DNA from: Thermoplasmata archaeon
GTDB taxonomy: Archaea; Thermoplasmatota; Thermoplasmata; Methanomassiliicoccales; Methanomethylophilaceae
Assembly (NCBI GenBank): GCA_015063235.1
Contig: SUSW01000021.1
Location: 56,185 to 120,184, forward strand
Length of the DNA stretch: 64,000 nt
Reading direction: 5' to 3'
In this document: positions 43,515 through 52,628 of the stretch, piece by piece
Numbering within the stretch: the first letter of the stretch is position 1
Layout: the number at the start of each line of letters is the position of its first letter
Program-made: the position numbers and the translations under genes
The notes under the pieces: generated by a model
Told to the model about the DNA's origin: nothing
Seen by the model: only the letters and a program-made list of their open reading frames with translations
The model's database searches: none

Positions 43515-44816
43515 ATGGCCTTCTGGAACGAAAAGATTGAAACAATGCCCCGTGAGGAACTCGAGAAGATGCAGCTCCGCCTTCTGAAGGAGAAGGTCAC
43601 GGAGATGTATGCCAAATCCGCATTCTTCAAGAAGAGGATGGATGAGGCAGGGGTGAAACCTGAGGACATCAACAGTTTCGAGGATTTCAGAAGGGTCCCC
43701 TTCATGAAGAAGACCGATCTCCGCGACAACTATCCGGATAAGCTCTTCGTTGTACCGTATGACGACCTTGTCCGTATTCACGTATCCTCGGGGACCACCG
43801 GCAAGCCGACTGTGGTCGGATACACCCAGAAGGACCTGGACAACTGGACCGAGGCCCTGGCCAGAGGCATGACCGCTTTCGGGATGACACGCAAGGATAT
43901 GCTTCAGAATATGCATGGATACGGGCTTTTCACCGGCGGACTCGGGGTACATTACGGTGCAGAGAAGATCGGAGCTACAGTTCTGCCCATCAGTACAGGT
44001 AATACTTCCAGGCAGATACAGCTTATGCAGGACCTCCCAGTTACGACTTTGGCGGGAACGCCGTCATATTACTTCCATATCGCCGATGTCTGCGAACAGA
44101 TTGGCGTGGATATCAGGAAGGACACCAAGGTGAGGAAGGGAATCGCAGGAGGAGAGCCTTGGTCCGAGAGCATGAGGAAGAAGCTCGAGGAACGTACCGG
44201 TATCAAGACATACAACTGCTACGGTGCAAGCGAGTTCTACGGCCCCATGTTCTTGGAATGTGTAGAGCAGAATGGCCTTCACCTCTGGGCGGATTTGGCA
44301 TATGTCGAGATCCTAGACGAGAACGACCAGCCCTGCAAGGAGGGGGAGAGAGGAGCCATCGTAATAACCATGCTTCAGAAAGAGGCTTTCCCGCTTATCA
44401 GGTATAGGATAGGGGACATCTCAGCCATAGACTGGACCCCTTGTAAGTGTGGAAGGACTCACCCCAGGCTCATGAGGATATCGGGCAGGACCGATGATAT
44501 GCTGGTTGTCCGCGGAGTCAATGTGTTCCCCTCCCAGATTGAGAGCGTTATAGGGGAGCTTTCATGGCTCTCTCCGTTCTATCAAATCACTCTGGAGAAC
44601 AAGAACTATATGGATAGCATGCTGGTGGAGGTCGAGCTTACCGAGGAATCTCTGACCGAGGACATGGTGGAGCTTACCAGGATGTCCAACGAACTCTCGA
44701 GAAGGCTGAAGGATGTCCTCAATATCAAGGCGGATGTGAAGCTGGCCCTTCCCGGAACGCTTCCTAGGTTCGAAGGAAAGGCCAAACACGTCACGGATAA
44801 CCGCAGATATGACTGA
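43515..44816 (+). CDS. paaK: Phenylacetate-CoA ligase (aryl-CoA ligase), copy 2
   Basis: 433-aa paralogue of the ligase at 40217, with P-loop VSSGTTGKPTVVGYT, HGYGLFTGGLGVHYG, GGEPWSESMRKKLE, YGASEFYGPMFLEC, DDMLVVRGVNVFPSQIE and the C-terminal FEGKAKHVTDNR. ATG 43515 aligns with the start of copy 1 (MFWNPKM against MAFWNEK). The frame is open to 43488. The promoter has a TATA box CTTTTATAGG (about 43448-43457) but lacks the TACGAA palindrome of copy 1, and there is no ACT gene behind it. The two copies may handle different aryl acids under different control. Confidence 0.9.
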   Translation: MAFWNEKIETMPREELEKMQLRLLKEKVTEMYAKSAFFKKRMDEAGVKPEDINSFEDFRRVPFMKKTDLRDNYPDKLFVVPYDDLVRIHVSSGTTGKPTVVGYTQKDLDNWTEALARGMTAFGMTRKDMLQNMHGYGLFTGGLGVHYGAEKIGATVLPISTGNTSRQIQLMQDLPVTTLAGTPSYYFHIADVCEQIGVDIRKDTKVRKGIAGGEPWSESMRKKLEERTGIKTYNCYGASEFYGPMFLECVEQNGLHLWADLAYVEILDENDQPCKEGERGAIVITMLQKEAFPLIRYRIGDISAIDWTPCKCGRTHPRLMRISGRTDDMLVVRGVNVFPSQIESVIGELSWLSPFYQITLENKNYMDSMLVEVELTEESLTEDMVELTRMSNELSRRLKDVLNIKADVKLALPGTLPRFEGKAKHVTDNRRYD

Positions 44817-45158
44817 TCAGCCGGACATATCGTACTCATCCAGTTTGGCTATCACTATATCCCATCTGAATGAATCGATGCTCCCTCCGAGCATCTTCTC
44901 CAGATTGCACAGGGTGGCAGCGAATTTAGTTCCAGTCTTGGTCAGCTTTACCATCCTCTTTCCGCTCGGATCCCTGTTGGTCTGTTTTATGAGGCCCATC
45001 TTTTCCATCATATCTAGCTTTATAGGCATGCGGGGGTTTGTGGAGATTGCGTTGTATATTTCCGTTCTTGACCTGGGGCCGAAAAGGTGAAGATACACCA
45101 GGATCCCGCAGGTGTTCCTCTCTGAGAAGAGCTGGTTAACTATCAGTTTTTTGGTCAT
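44817..45158 (-). CDS. Winged-helix transcriptional regulator
   Basis: 113 aa with a winged-helix/MarR-like layout: RSRTEIYNAISTNPRMPIKL as helix-turn-helix, then KMGLIKQTNRDPSGKRMVKL as wing and KLTKTGTKFAATLCNLEKML as the closing helix. ATG 45158 is used because the TATA box GCTTTTATACC (about 45178-45188 on the minus strand) would start the message there. The longer TTG start at 45191 lies over the TATA box. It converges on the second paaK with no gap. The palindrome TTGAAAC-G-GTTTCAA at 45236-45250 lies upstream and may be its operator. Confidence 0.72.
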   Translation of the reverse strand: MTKKLIVNQLFSERNTCGILVYLHLFGPRSRTEIYNAISTNPRMPIKLDMMEKMGLIKQTNRDPSGKRMVKLTKTGTKFAATLCNLEKMLGGSIDSFRWDIVIAKLDEYDMSG

Positions 45159-45235
45159 AAGTATATAGTGAGTAAGCAGGTATAAAAGCAATCGTTTTTA
45201 AATTAAAGATTTGAAAGCTTAAATTATTTTCATTC

Positions 45236-45250
45236 TTGAAACGGTTTCAA
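45236..45250. promoter_or_regulatory. Palindrome TTGAAAC-G-GTTTCAA upstream of the winged-helix gene
   Basis: 7-1-7 palindrome about 50 nt upstream of the TATA box of the regulator gene at 44817-45158. It may be its binding site. The adjacent CGGTTT-caa-AAACCG hairpin (45242-45256) overlaps it. Confidence 0.4.
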
Positions 45251-45361
45251 AAACCGATGATCCCGTTGTCAGAATTTGGTAAAAATTAATGGATTTAAAA
45301 TGGCCCCTCGTGGATGGCTGACCGAAAAGTACCTGATGCGCCCAGATCACACTCGACGCGT

Positions 45362-46399
45362 TCAGACTTTGTATCTTAGAAGGGCACCGATTCCGCCCAG
45401 TGATTCCAGTATCTTGCCGCCGTCATGCTGGGATGAGACGATGATGACCACCCCCTTCTGGGATTCCACCGCCCGCACCATCTCGTCTAGATCCTGCTCC
45501 CTGACCTTCTTGTCGAGGATCAGAAGCTTATCCACCGCACCGGACATGGCCGCGTTCATGACTTCATTGGGACCGTATGTCCCGAGTCCGTCTTTGGATA
45601 TCGCTGTCATCAGCTGCTCAACAGCTTCCAGTTCCGCACCGACGGACGATTCTCTTAGTACGTCGGCACCCATGCCTGCCTTCATCAGTTCGTTGACGCC
45701 GACCATGCCGCTCTGTCCAGTGTGGTAGACGTAAATCTTCGAGTAAAGGGCAGGATCGATCTTCTTCAAATCGTCGGCAAGGGCCTCCTTTTCGAATCCC
45801 GGGCCAAGCAGAACCAGGGGCATGTTGGGTTCCATCAGGAACTTGAGCTTTGAGTGTATCTCTCCGTGGTATCCGTCCACCGATGGCTTTTCTTCATATT
45901 GTTTGCCGGATCTTCCGGAGCGTATCGTCGTAATCTCTTTGAGTCCGAATTGCCTCAGGATTGCTATCGTGGCCTCATCCTGGTCCAGAGATACGAAAAT
46001 AATGCGTGGTTTCTTGGAATCGCTGACGGCCCTCTGGACCCTCTCGATCTGCGTTGCCCTCCAGTGCTTCTTCTGGATTGTCAGCGAGTCTCCGTTCTCG
46101 AAGATGAGCGTATGGTGCTGGCCGATGTCTTGCGGGCCGGTTTCTATGATGCCCAGGAGCTTCAGCCTCAGATCCTCTTCGGAGAACTCTATCTTTTGGA
46201 TCCTGATGCCCAGGGTCATCCTCTTCTTCTCCATCTTCTCTGCACGGAGTTTATCGGCGGATTTCTCCTCGCGCCTGGTGGTGGATGCGGTTACAACATC
46301 CCCTTCCTCGATGATGTTGTAGAGGTGCCAAAGATCCTCGTCCGTTTCCACCTGGAGTTTGACGCTCTCGGATGACCTGTCCTCGCCCAATAGACGCAT
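45362..46399 (-). CDS. pelA: mRNA surveillance protein Pelota (Dom34)
   Basis: Archaeal Pelota, an eRF1 paralogue that rescues stalled ribosomes. 345 aa is normal. The N-terminal Sm-like domain begins MRLLGEDRSSESVKLQVETD and contains WHLYNIIEEGDVV. The middle domain has HGEIHSKLKFLMEP, and the C-terminal L7Ae-like domain ends in GGKILESLGGIGALLRY. The GGQ motif of release factors is absent, as expected. It is divergent from carA. TATA box CTTATAGAATT on the minus strand at 46420-46430. Confidence 0.92.
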   Translation of the reverse strand: MRLLGEDRSSESVKLQVETDEDLWHLYNIIEEGDVVTASTTRREEKSADKLRAEKMEKKRMTLGIRIQKIEFSEEDLRLKLLGIIETGPQDIGQHHTLIFENGDSLTIQKKHWRATQIERVQRAVSDSKKPRIIFVSLDQDEATIAILRQFGLKEITTIRSGRSGKQYEEKPSVDGYHGEIHSKLKFLMEPNMPLVLLGPGFEKEALADDLKKIDPALYSKIYVYHTGQSGMVGVNELMKAGMGADVLRESSVGAELEAVEQLMTAISKDGLGTYGPNEVMNAAMSGAVDKLLILDKKVREQDLDEMVRAVESQKGVVIIVSSQHDGGKILESLGGIGALLRYKV

Positions 46400-46459
46400 G
46401 GTCAGCCGTATGTCGGACGCTTATAGAATTGTATCGTTTTTATGTTTACAAGCTCAATT

Positions 46460-46475
46460 TGTCTGATATCAGACA
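46460..46475. promoter_or_regulatory. 16-bp perfect palindrome between pelA and carA
   Basis: TGTCTGAT-ATCAGACA lies in the divergent region, about 35-50 nt from the TATA box of carA (AATTATATAC, 46511-46520) and of pelA. The half site TGTCNGA is similar to sites before the RHH/FtsZ unit at 56.4 kb. Confidence 0.6.
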
Positions 46476-46543
46476 TTCCAAAAAATAGTATGTAAGTTTC
46501 TGTAACAAGGAATTATATACGGTACTTAAATCATAAATCCTCG

Positions 46544-47620
46544 ATGACAGGAGGCTACCTGGTCCTAGAAGATGGGACCGTATTCGAAGGAGAGCTTTTC
46601 GGTGCCAACATCGAGAAAGCTGGAGAAGTTGTATTTTCGACCGGAGGGGTGGATGGATACCAAGAGGCCATCACGGACCCCTCGTCCAAAGGACAGATCA
46701 TCGTTTTCACATATCCGCTGGTAGGCAACTACGGAGTAAGCGATGAGTTCAACGCATCGAACAAGATTCATGCGAACGGGATCGTAGTGAAAGAGGTCAC
46801 TATGGAACCCTCGCCGTTCTACAGAGGCAAGCTCCTCAGCGAGTTTATGGAGGAGAAAGGCGCCGTGGGAATCACAGGCGTGGATACCCGTGCGCTCACC
46901 CTGAAGATCCGTCAGGACGGAAAGATGAAGGGCAAGATCGTGAAGAACCATGCTGACATCGGAAAGGTCGTCGAGGAGCTGAAGAAGACCGAGATAGATT
47001 CCTCGGTCAGGGACGTTTCCGCCACGAAGAAGGAGAAGATCGACAACGGCAAGGATGTAACCGTCGCAGTCATCGATCTGGGAACAAGGTCCGGGCTCTA
47101 TAAGGTCCTCGCAGAGAGATTCAACGTCATCAGATTCCCTTACAATGCCAAAGCAGACGATATCATCGCATCAGGCGCCAAAGGGGTAATAGTTTCCAGC
47201 GGACCCGGAAATCCCAACGCGCCCGAGCTGGCTGACACGATAAAGACCGTATCCCAACTGTCATCGGAGATGCCCGTTATGGGGATCGCCCTGGGATGCG
47301 ACGTTGTTGCTCTGGCCTTCGGAGCGAAGGTCCTGTCGATGAAGGTAGGGCACCACGGTTGCAACCAGCCTGTGAAACTCAGGGGACGTATATGCATGAC
47401 CGCCCAGTCACAGGATTATTACATTGAGCCGGCATCCGCAGAGGCCGCAGGCCTGGTCATCACGCAGACGAACCTAAACGATAACATCATCGAGGGATTC
47501 AAACATTCAAAGCTCGAAGTCTACGGATACGAGTACCACCCTGAGGGCAGCCCCGGACCGGATGATACCGTGTTCGTATTCGATGATTTCCTCAATGTCA
47601 TAAAGGGGGTATCGCAATGA
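46544..47620 (+). CDS. carA: Carbamoyl-phosphate synthase small subunit, catalytic Cys replaced by Ala
   Basis: Glutamine amidotransferase subunit of carbamoyl-phosphate synthase for pyrimidine and arginine synthesis, 358 aa. The N-terminal domain is normal (EDGTVFEGELFG, GVDTRALTLKIRQDG). In the class I amidotransferase domain the nucleophile motif GICLGHQ reads GIALGCD: codons GCC (47288-47290, residue 249) and TGC GAC follow the frame exactly. The His/Glu pair is kept in EYHPEGSPGP. Glutamine hydrolysis should therefore be lost, leaving CarB to use free ammonia, as in vertebrate CPS I. The leaderless start at 46544 follows a TATA box at 46511. It overlaps carB (ATGA). Confidence 0.88.
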   Translation: MTGGYLVLEDGTVFEGELFGANIEKAGEVVFSTGGVDGYQEAITDPSSKGQIIVFTYPLVGNYGVSDEFNASNKIHANGIVVKEVTMEPSPFYRGKLLSEFMEEKGAVGITGVDTRALTLKIRQDGKMKGKIVKNHADIGKVVEELKKTEIDSSVRDVSATKKEKIDNGKDVTVAVIDLGTRSGLYKVLAERFNVIRFPYNAKADDIIASGAKGVIVSSGPGNPNAPELADTIKTVSQLSSEMPVMGIALGCDVVALAFGAKVLSMKVGHHGCNQPVKLRGRICMTAQSQDYYIEPASAEAAGLVITQTNLNDNIIEGFKHSKLEVYGYEYHPEGSPGPDDTVFVFDDFLNVIKGVSQ

Positions 47621-50600
47621 GAAAGGATTACAAGAAGGTCCTGGTCATCGGTTCCGGACCCATAGTCATCGGACAAGCCGCGGAATTCGATTTCTCCGGA
47701 ACACAGGCATGCCGTTCGCTCAGGGAGGAAGGTTACAAGACCGTACTCGTCAACAGCAACCCCGCTACGATCCAGACCGATACCGAGACCGCAGATGCGG
47801 TCTACGTGGAACCTTTGAACGCGGAGACGGTCGCCAAGATCATAGAGAAGGAAGGCATCGACGGGGTCGTCTCGGGAATGGGAGGTCAGACTGGACTCAA
47901 TATCTGCTCCGAACTCGCCGAGAACGGGACCTTGGAAAGGCTCCACTGCGAGCTCATCGGAACACAGCCCGATGCGATTGCCAAGTCCGAGGACAGGGAA
48001 CTGTTCAAGGAGGCTATGATCAAGATCGGAGAGCCCATCCCCAAGTCGGCCAGCGTCAACTCCATCGATGAGGCGATCAAAGCGGCCAACGACATCGGCA
48101 GATATCCTGTCCTGGTCAGGCCCGCATTCACGCTCGGAGGTACCGGAGGAGGTATCGCCTATGATGAGGATGAGCTCAAGGAGATTGCGGCACACGGACT
48201 TGCATACTCCCGTATCCACCAGGTTCTCATCGAGGAATCAGTACTCGGTTGGAAGGAGATTGAGTTCGAGGTCATGAGGGATTCGAACGACAGCTGCATC
48301 ATCATATGTAACATGGAGAACATAGATCCGATGGGGATACACACAGGGGAATCGATCGTCTGTGCACCCATCCTCACGCTCTCGGAGAAGCATGTGGAGA
48401 AGCTCAGGAACTCCGCAATCAAAGTCATGAGGGAGCTGAACATCGAAGGGGGATGCAACGTACAGTACGCATTCAACCCTGTGAACGGCGATTACAGGCT
48501 CATTGAGGTAAATCCCCGTGTGTCCCGTTCGTCCGCTCTTGCTTCCAAAGCTACCGGATATCCAATCGCAAGGGTATCCATGAAGATAGGTCTCGGATAC
48601 ACGCTCGACGAGATCCCCAACAGGGTCACCGGAACGACGATGTCCGCTTTCGAGCCTTCTGTAGATTACGTGGTGTTGAAGATCGCAAGATGGCCTTTCG
48701 ACAAGTTCCGCACGGTGGACAGGCATCTCGGAACGCAGATGAAGTCCACAGGAGAGACGATGGCCATTGGAAGGACATTCGAGGAAGCGCTCCTCAAGGG
48801 TCTCAGGTCGCTCGAGATCGGAGCCAATGGTCTCGACAGATTCGACGTCCTGGACAAGGATATAGAGGACCTTCTAAGGAATGCCACGGACCAGCGCATA
48901 TTCGTCATGGGAGAGGCCCTCAGAAGGGGATGGACCCCAGAGAAGATCGCGGAGCTCACCAACTGGGATGTGTTCTTCATCAGGAAGTTGGCCAACATCA
49001 TCAACATGGAGTATAAGATCAAGGCCGGACTCACACCAGAGGTCCTCAAAGCCGCCAAGGAGATGGGATTCTCCGATGAATCCATAGCGGAGCTCACGGG
49101 CAATCCCTCCAAGGATATACGCGACATGAGGAAGAAGCAGGGACTGGTCCCCGTTTACAAGATGGTGGACACCTGTGCCGGAGAGTTCGAGGCCAAGACG
49201 CCTTACTTCTATTCCACTTACGGAAAAGGATCGGAATCTCTTCCGGTCAATGATAAGAAGAAAGTCGTCATCGTCGGAGGAGGACCCATCAGGATAGGGC
49301 AGGGAATCGAGTTCGACTACTGCTGCGTGCATGGGGTAATGGCGCTGCAGGAGGAAGGAGTCAATGCCGTCATAGTGAACAACAATCCCGAGACGGTATC
49401 CACGGACTTCGATGTGTCCGACAGGCTCTATTTCGAGCCTCTGACGCTCGGAGATGTTCTGAATGTCATCGAAGCAGAGGATGCAGACGGTGTCATCTGC
49501 CAGTACGGAGGACAGACCTCCGTCAACCTTGCAGTTGATTTGGAGAAGGCTCTGGAAGGATCCAAGACCAAGGTTCTGGGAACATCACCCGACGACATGG
49601 ATGTCGCCGAGGACAGGCGCAGGTTCTCCGCTCTGATGGATGAGCTGAAGATCAAGCAGCCTGCATCCGGAACCGGTTACTCCTTCGAGGAGGCCAAGCA
49701 GATCGCAGAGGATATCGGATACCCATGTGTTGTCAGACCCTCATACGTTCTCGGAGGAAGGGCGATGGAGATCGTTTATTCCACAGAGGATCTGAAGACT
49801 TATGTGGAGAGTGCTGTCAAGGTATCAAGGAACCATCCCATACTCATCGACAAGTATCTCACAGATGCAATCGAGATCGATGTGGACGCGGTCGCGGACG
49901 GAACCGATGTGTACGTGGGAGGAATTCTCGAGCATGTTGAGTACGCAGGATGTCACTCCGGAGACGCCACCATGGTCATGCCTCCGGTGACTCTTGCTCA
50001 GGAGACGATTGACGAAATTCTCGATATCACGAAGAGGGTTGCCCTTGCACTGCACATCAAAGGACTCATGAACCTGCAGCTTGCAGTCAAGGATAAGCAG
50101 ATCTACATGATCGAGGCCAATCCCAGAGCATCCAGGACGGTACCTTTCATCTCCAAGGCAACAGGCGTCCAGATGGCGAAGATAGCAACGAAGATCATGC
50201 TCGGAAAGACCCTGAAGGACTTCGGTCTTACAGGATACAAGAAGCTTGATCACTACGCTGTCAAGGAAGTGGTGTTCCCCTTCCTCAAGCTCCCCGGAGT
50301 CGATTGCATCCTCACTCCTGAGATGAAATCCACCGGAGAGGTCATGGGAATCGACGAGGACTTCTATGCCGCATGTTACAAGGCCCAGGTCGCGGCAGGA
50401 TGCAACTATCCTATCGACGGGGGCGGAGTATACATCACCGTCAATGACAACGATAAGGAGAAGGTCCTGCCATCCGCTAAGGCCCTTGAGGAGCTGGGAT
50501 TCACCATATACGCAACCAAAGGGACTGCGAAGTTCCTCATCGACCACGGTGTGGCAGCAGCTACGCTGTACAAGATGAGCGAGAACATGGCCCCTAACGC

Positions 50601-50829
50601 CATCAGCGCCATGAGGGAGGGAAGGATCCAGATGATCATCAACACTCCCACTCAGAAGTCTGGTGCCATAAGGGACGGAGCATCCATGAGGAGGCTCGCT
50701 GTCGAGCTCCAGATTCCGATCATCACCACCATCCAGGGATTGGAGATGACCGTCGGGGCCATAAAGGTCGCCAGGAAAGGCAATACCGGCGTCAGAAGCC
50801 TCACCGAGTTCCACAGACTCGTGAACTGA
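47617..50829 (+). CDS. carB: Carbamoyl-phosphate synthase large subunit
   Basis: Full-length 1070-aa synthetase with two homologous ATP-grasp halves. KKVLVIGSGPIVIGQAAEFD opens the first half and KKVVIVGGGPIRIGQGIEFD the second. EVNPRVSRSSALASKATGYP and EANPRASRTVPFISKATGVQ are the matching Mg/ATP-binding segments. The C-terminal allosteric MGS-like domain follows from about residue 930. It makes carbamoyl phosphate from bicarbonate, ammonia and two ATP. It starts within the carA stop. Because the CarA here lacks its nucleophile, this enzyme probably runs on free ammonia. A strong terminator follows. Confidence 0.96.
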   Translation: MRKDYKKVLVIGSGPIVIGQAAEFDFSGTQACRSLREEGYKTVLVNSNPATIQTDTETADAVYVEPLNAETVAKIIEKEGIDGVVSGMGGQTGLNICSELAENGTLERLHCELIGTQPDAIAKSEDRELFKEAMIKIGEPIPKSASVNSIDEAIKAANDIGRYPVLVRPAFTLGGTGGGIAYDEDELKEIAAHGLAYSRIHQVLIEESVLGWKEIEFEVMRDSNDSCIIICNMENIDPMGIHTGESIVCAPILTLSEKHVEKLRNSAIKVMRELNIEGGCNVQYAFNPVNGDYRLIEVNPRVSRSSALASKATGYPIARVSMKIGLGYTLDEIPNRVTGTTMSAFEPSVDYVVLKIARWPFDKFRTVDRHLGTQMKSTGETMAIGRTFEEALLKGLRSLEIGANGLDRFDVLDKDIEDLLRNATDQRIFVMGEALRRGWTPEKIAELTNWDVFFIRKLANIINMEYKIKAGLTPEVLKAAKEMGFSDESIAELTGNPSKDIRDMRKKQGLVPVYKMVDTCAGEFEAKTPYFYSTYGKGSESLPVNDKKKVVIVGGGPIRIGQGIEFDYCCVHGVMALQEEGVNAVIVNNNPETVSTDFDVSDRLYFEPLTLGDVLNVIEAEDADGVICQYGGQTSVNLAVDLEKALEGSKTKVLGTSPDDMDVAEDRRRFSALMDELKIKQPASGTGYSFEEAKQIAEDIGYPCVVRPSYVLGGRAMEIVYSTEDLKTYVESAVKVSRNHPILIDKYLTDAIEIDVDAVADGTDVYVGGILEHVEYAGCHSGDATMVMPPVTLAQETIDEILDITKRVALALHIKGLMNLQLAVKDKQIYMIEANPRASRTVPFISKATGVQMAKIATKIMLGKTLKDFGLTGYKKLDHYAVKEVVFPFLKLPGVDCILTPEMKSTGEVMGIDEDFYAACYKAQVAAGCNYPIDGGGVYITVNDNDKEKVLPSAKALEELGFTIYATKGTAKFLIDHGVAAATLYKMSENMAPNAISAMREGRIQMIINTPTQKSGAIRDGASMRRLAVELQIPIITTIQGLEMTVGAIKVARKGNTGVRSLTEFHRLVN

Positions 50830-50854
50830 TCTCAATCCATAGAAAACCGATTCA

Positions 50855-50891
50855 GGCCTGAGAGGAGGGTTCCCTCCTCTGGCCTTATTTT
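50855..50891 (+). terminator. Terminator of carAB
   Basis: GGCC-tg-AGAGGAGGG-tt-CCCTCCTCT-GGCC hairpin followed by TTATTTT. Confidence 0.88.
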
Positions 50892-50919
50892 CGAAGAAAG
50901 CCGATTAGGAAAAGATCAG

Positions 50920-51003
50920 TGCGAGGGAAGGGATTCGAACCCTTGAACCACTAAGGACAGGATCCTAAGTCCTGCGTCTTTGACCTAGCTCGGCAACCCT
51001 CGC
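50920..51003 (-). tRNA. tRNA-Leu (anticodon UAG)
   Basis: 84-nt class II tRNA with acceptor GCGAGGG pairing with CCCTCGC, anticodon stem CAGGA/TCCTG around loop CTTAGGA (anticodon UAG at 50965-50967), a long variable arm, T-arm with GGTTCGAATCC and discriminator A. CCA is not encoded. The anticodon 5'-UAG-3' reads CUA-type Leu codons and has nothing to do with the UAG stop codon. Confidence 0.95.
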
Positions 51004-51057
51004 GTGGTTGGCGGTTATTCAATTCACTTTTATTATTGTTCGCCCAGCCGCAGAAGG

Positions 51058-51849
51058 TCATTTCCAGAATATCTGGCGTGTGTCCCTCGGTACCGTGCGT
51101 CTGAATCTTATCCTTGGGTGCCCTATGATGTAAACCGCGTATGCCTTCAGATCGGGTCTTACTTCGGGGAAGAATGACATGAATCTCTGCGGATCGTTCT
51201 CAGATGCCTGCAGAATCCATCTGGAATGGAAGCCTCCCAGACCCATGGAGTATGCCATGAGGTCAATCTGCTCCATGGCGATGATCGAATCGATGGGGAA
51301 ACGTGAAAACGCTACGATGAGCTGTCTCCCTTCCCAGGTGAAGGGGTTGTTCTTCTCTTTCATTCCGCTGTTCACGTAATTCACGAACTGTTCCAACCTG
51401 GGGTGCTCCTGGGTGTGGGAGCTCAGGATAGAAGCTGTCAGCTGCATGAACTGGTCGAACGATTCATCTATGACTGCGAATTGTACCGCCTGCGAGTTCT
51501 CTGCCGTCGGCGAATATCCTGCTGATGCGATCAATCCGCTGAGCTCCTCTTTGGTGCATTTCCTGTCGAACCAGCGCATACTGCGTCTGTTGCGATAAAG
51601 GCCGGCGAGAGCAGACGGATCCACAGGACATGAAACGACATCTTTTTGCATATCATCTATGAAATCCAAAAGGGTTATTGCGTTCTTGGGACATATCGCT
51701 TCGCAGTGTCCGCATCTGAAACAGTCGTACGGCGAATCTATCTCTATCGCCCTCTTGTCATCGCTGATGGCGAGGTGGCCGCGAATGCAGACCTTCACAC
51801 ACTGACCGCATCCGATGCAGGATTCAGAAATGCTTAGTTTTGCAGTCAT
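51058..51849 (-). CDS. Nitroreductase-family protein with N-terminal 2[4Fe-4S] ferredoxin domain
   Basis: 263 aa. Residues 1-60 hold two cluster motifs (CIGCGQCVKVC and CFRCGHCEAICP). From about residue 80 a flavin nitroreductase domain follows (RNRRSMRWFDRK, AGYSPTAENSQ, LMAYSMGLGGFHS). The fusion lets ferredoxin-type electrons reach the FMN domain. Such proteins are common in anaerobes and their physiological substrate is unknown. It has its own AT-rich promoter and converges on the tRNA-Leu gene. Confidence 0.88.
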   Translation of the reverse strand: MTAKLSISESCIGCGQCVKVCIRGHLAISDDKRAIEIDSPYDCFRCGHCEAICPKNAITLLDFIDDMQKDVVSCPVDPSALAGLYRNRRSMRWFDRKCTKEELSGLIASAGYSPTAENSQAVQFAVIDESFDQFMQLTASILSSHTQEHPRLEQFVNYVNSGMKEKNNPFTWEGRQLIVAFSRFPIDSIIAMEQIDLMAYSMGLGGFHSRWILQASENDPQRFMSFFPEVRPDLKAYAVYIIGHPRIRFRRTVPRDTRQIFWK

Positions 51850-51920
51850 ATACTCAATTAAATTGTAGATATTATGACATTAAAATATTGCTATTATAAG
51901 TCCAGGATCATAGTTAATTG

Positions 51921-52355
51921 TCAGCCCTTATCCAACGCCCTTTTATTCGTATCGATCGAACTGCCAAAAACTATGAATCTATCGTAAAGATACTCTGTTA
52001 TCAAGTTGCAGGCCATGGTAATGATTAAGACCAAGGTCTCATCCCATCCGAGAGTCCCTGCCAGATATTGGCCTCCTATGGTGCTTACTGGAACGAATAC
52101 AACATAGAATGCGGCTACCTTCATCATCGCAACAGGGACATTGTTGGCAGATCTGAAGGTATATGCCCGGTTTAACGTGAAGTTCCACAGGATCGATAGG
52201 ATCAAGGCTGTAAGGTATTTGGGCCAATAATCCCAGGAAGTCAGCACATTCAGGACTTCGAAGGCTATTATCTCGATTATCCCTGCTGAGATTGAGAACA
52301 GTAGGAATTTGACCATTCTCAATATTTCACTTATATTATCCTTCGTAGAGGACAT
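51921..52355 (-). CDS. GtrA-like membrane protein
   Basis: 144 aa with four hydrophobic helices (FLLFSISAGIIEIIAFEVL, YLTALILSILWNFTLN, a segment around VAAFYVVFVPV and one around LVLIITMACNLITEY) and the GtrA-type NRAYTFRS motif with its Phe/Arg. GtrA proteins are thought to take part in moving lipid-linked sugars across the membrane. It stands alone here, away from glycosyltransferases. Confidence 0.85.
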   Translation of the reverse strand: MSSTKDNISEILRMVKFLLFSISAGIIEIIAFEVLNVLTSWDYWPKYLTALILSILWNFTLNRAYTFRSANNVPVAMMKVAAFYVVFVPVSTIGGQYLAGTLGWDETLVLIITMACNLITEYLYDRFIVFGSSIDTNKRALDKG

Positions 52356-52408
52356 CTGCTATCTCCAAATTCAGCCAATTGCTTTTAAGCGATTTTATCA
52401 CTTTGAAT

Positions 52409-52600
52409 CCTTATAGGGATAAAGTACTGTCGTTTTTGCAGGCATTCGTACGCCCATGCCAGGAGCGACAGGCGTCCCCAAGCCGAAGTAGGGTTTGATG
52501 ATGTTTGTCGAATCAAACAAACGGGTCGCAGAGGAGTGTGTCCATATGAGACATGGTTTAACAAGGCGGTTCTCTGCGTACCTATAAAATAAGGTGACCA
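52409..52600 (+). other. Structured non-coding leader or small RNA candidate upstream of iorA
   Basis: No gene fits in the 270-bp gap. A first TATA box (CCTTATAGGG, 52409-52418) could start an RNA near 52440. The following 130 nt fold into GGCA-ttcgtacgccca-TGCC, a GCGAC/GTCGC stem (about 52464-52528) and a perfect 7-bp hairpin GTTTGAT-gatgtttgtcga-ATCAAAC. A second TATA box (CCTATAAAAT, 52581-52590) serves iorA. The upstream part may be a small RNA or merely a structured region. Confidence 0.35.
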
Positions 52601-52628
52601 GATTGTGGAGACATTAAAAGGTGTTCAA

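Noticed and set aside
50920..51003. UAG anticodon read as an amber suppressor tRNA
   Set aside because: The anticodon 5'-UAG-3' pairs with CUA (Leu) codons. An amber suppressor needs CUA as anticodon.
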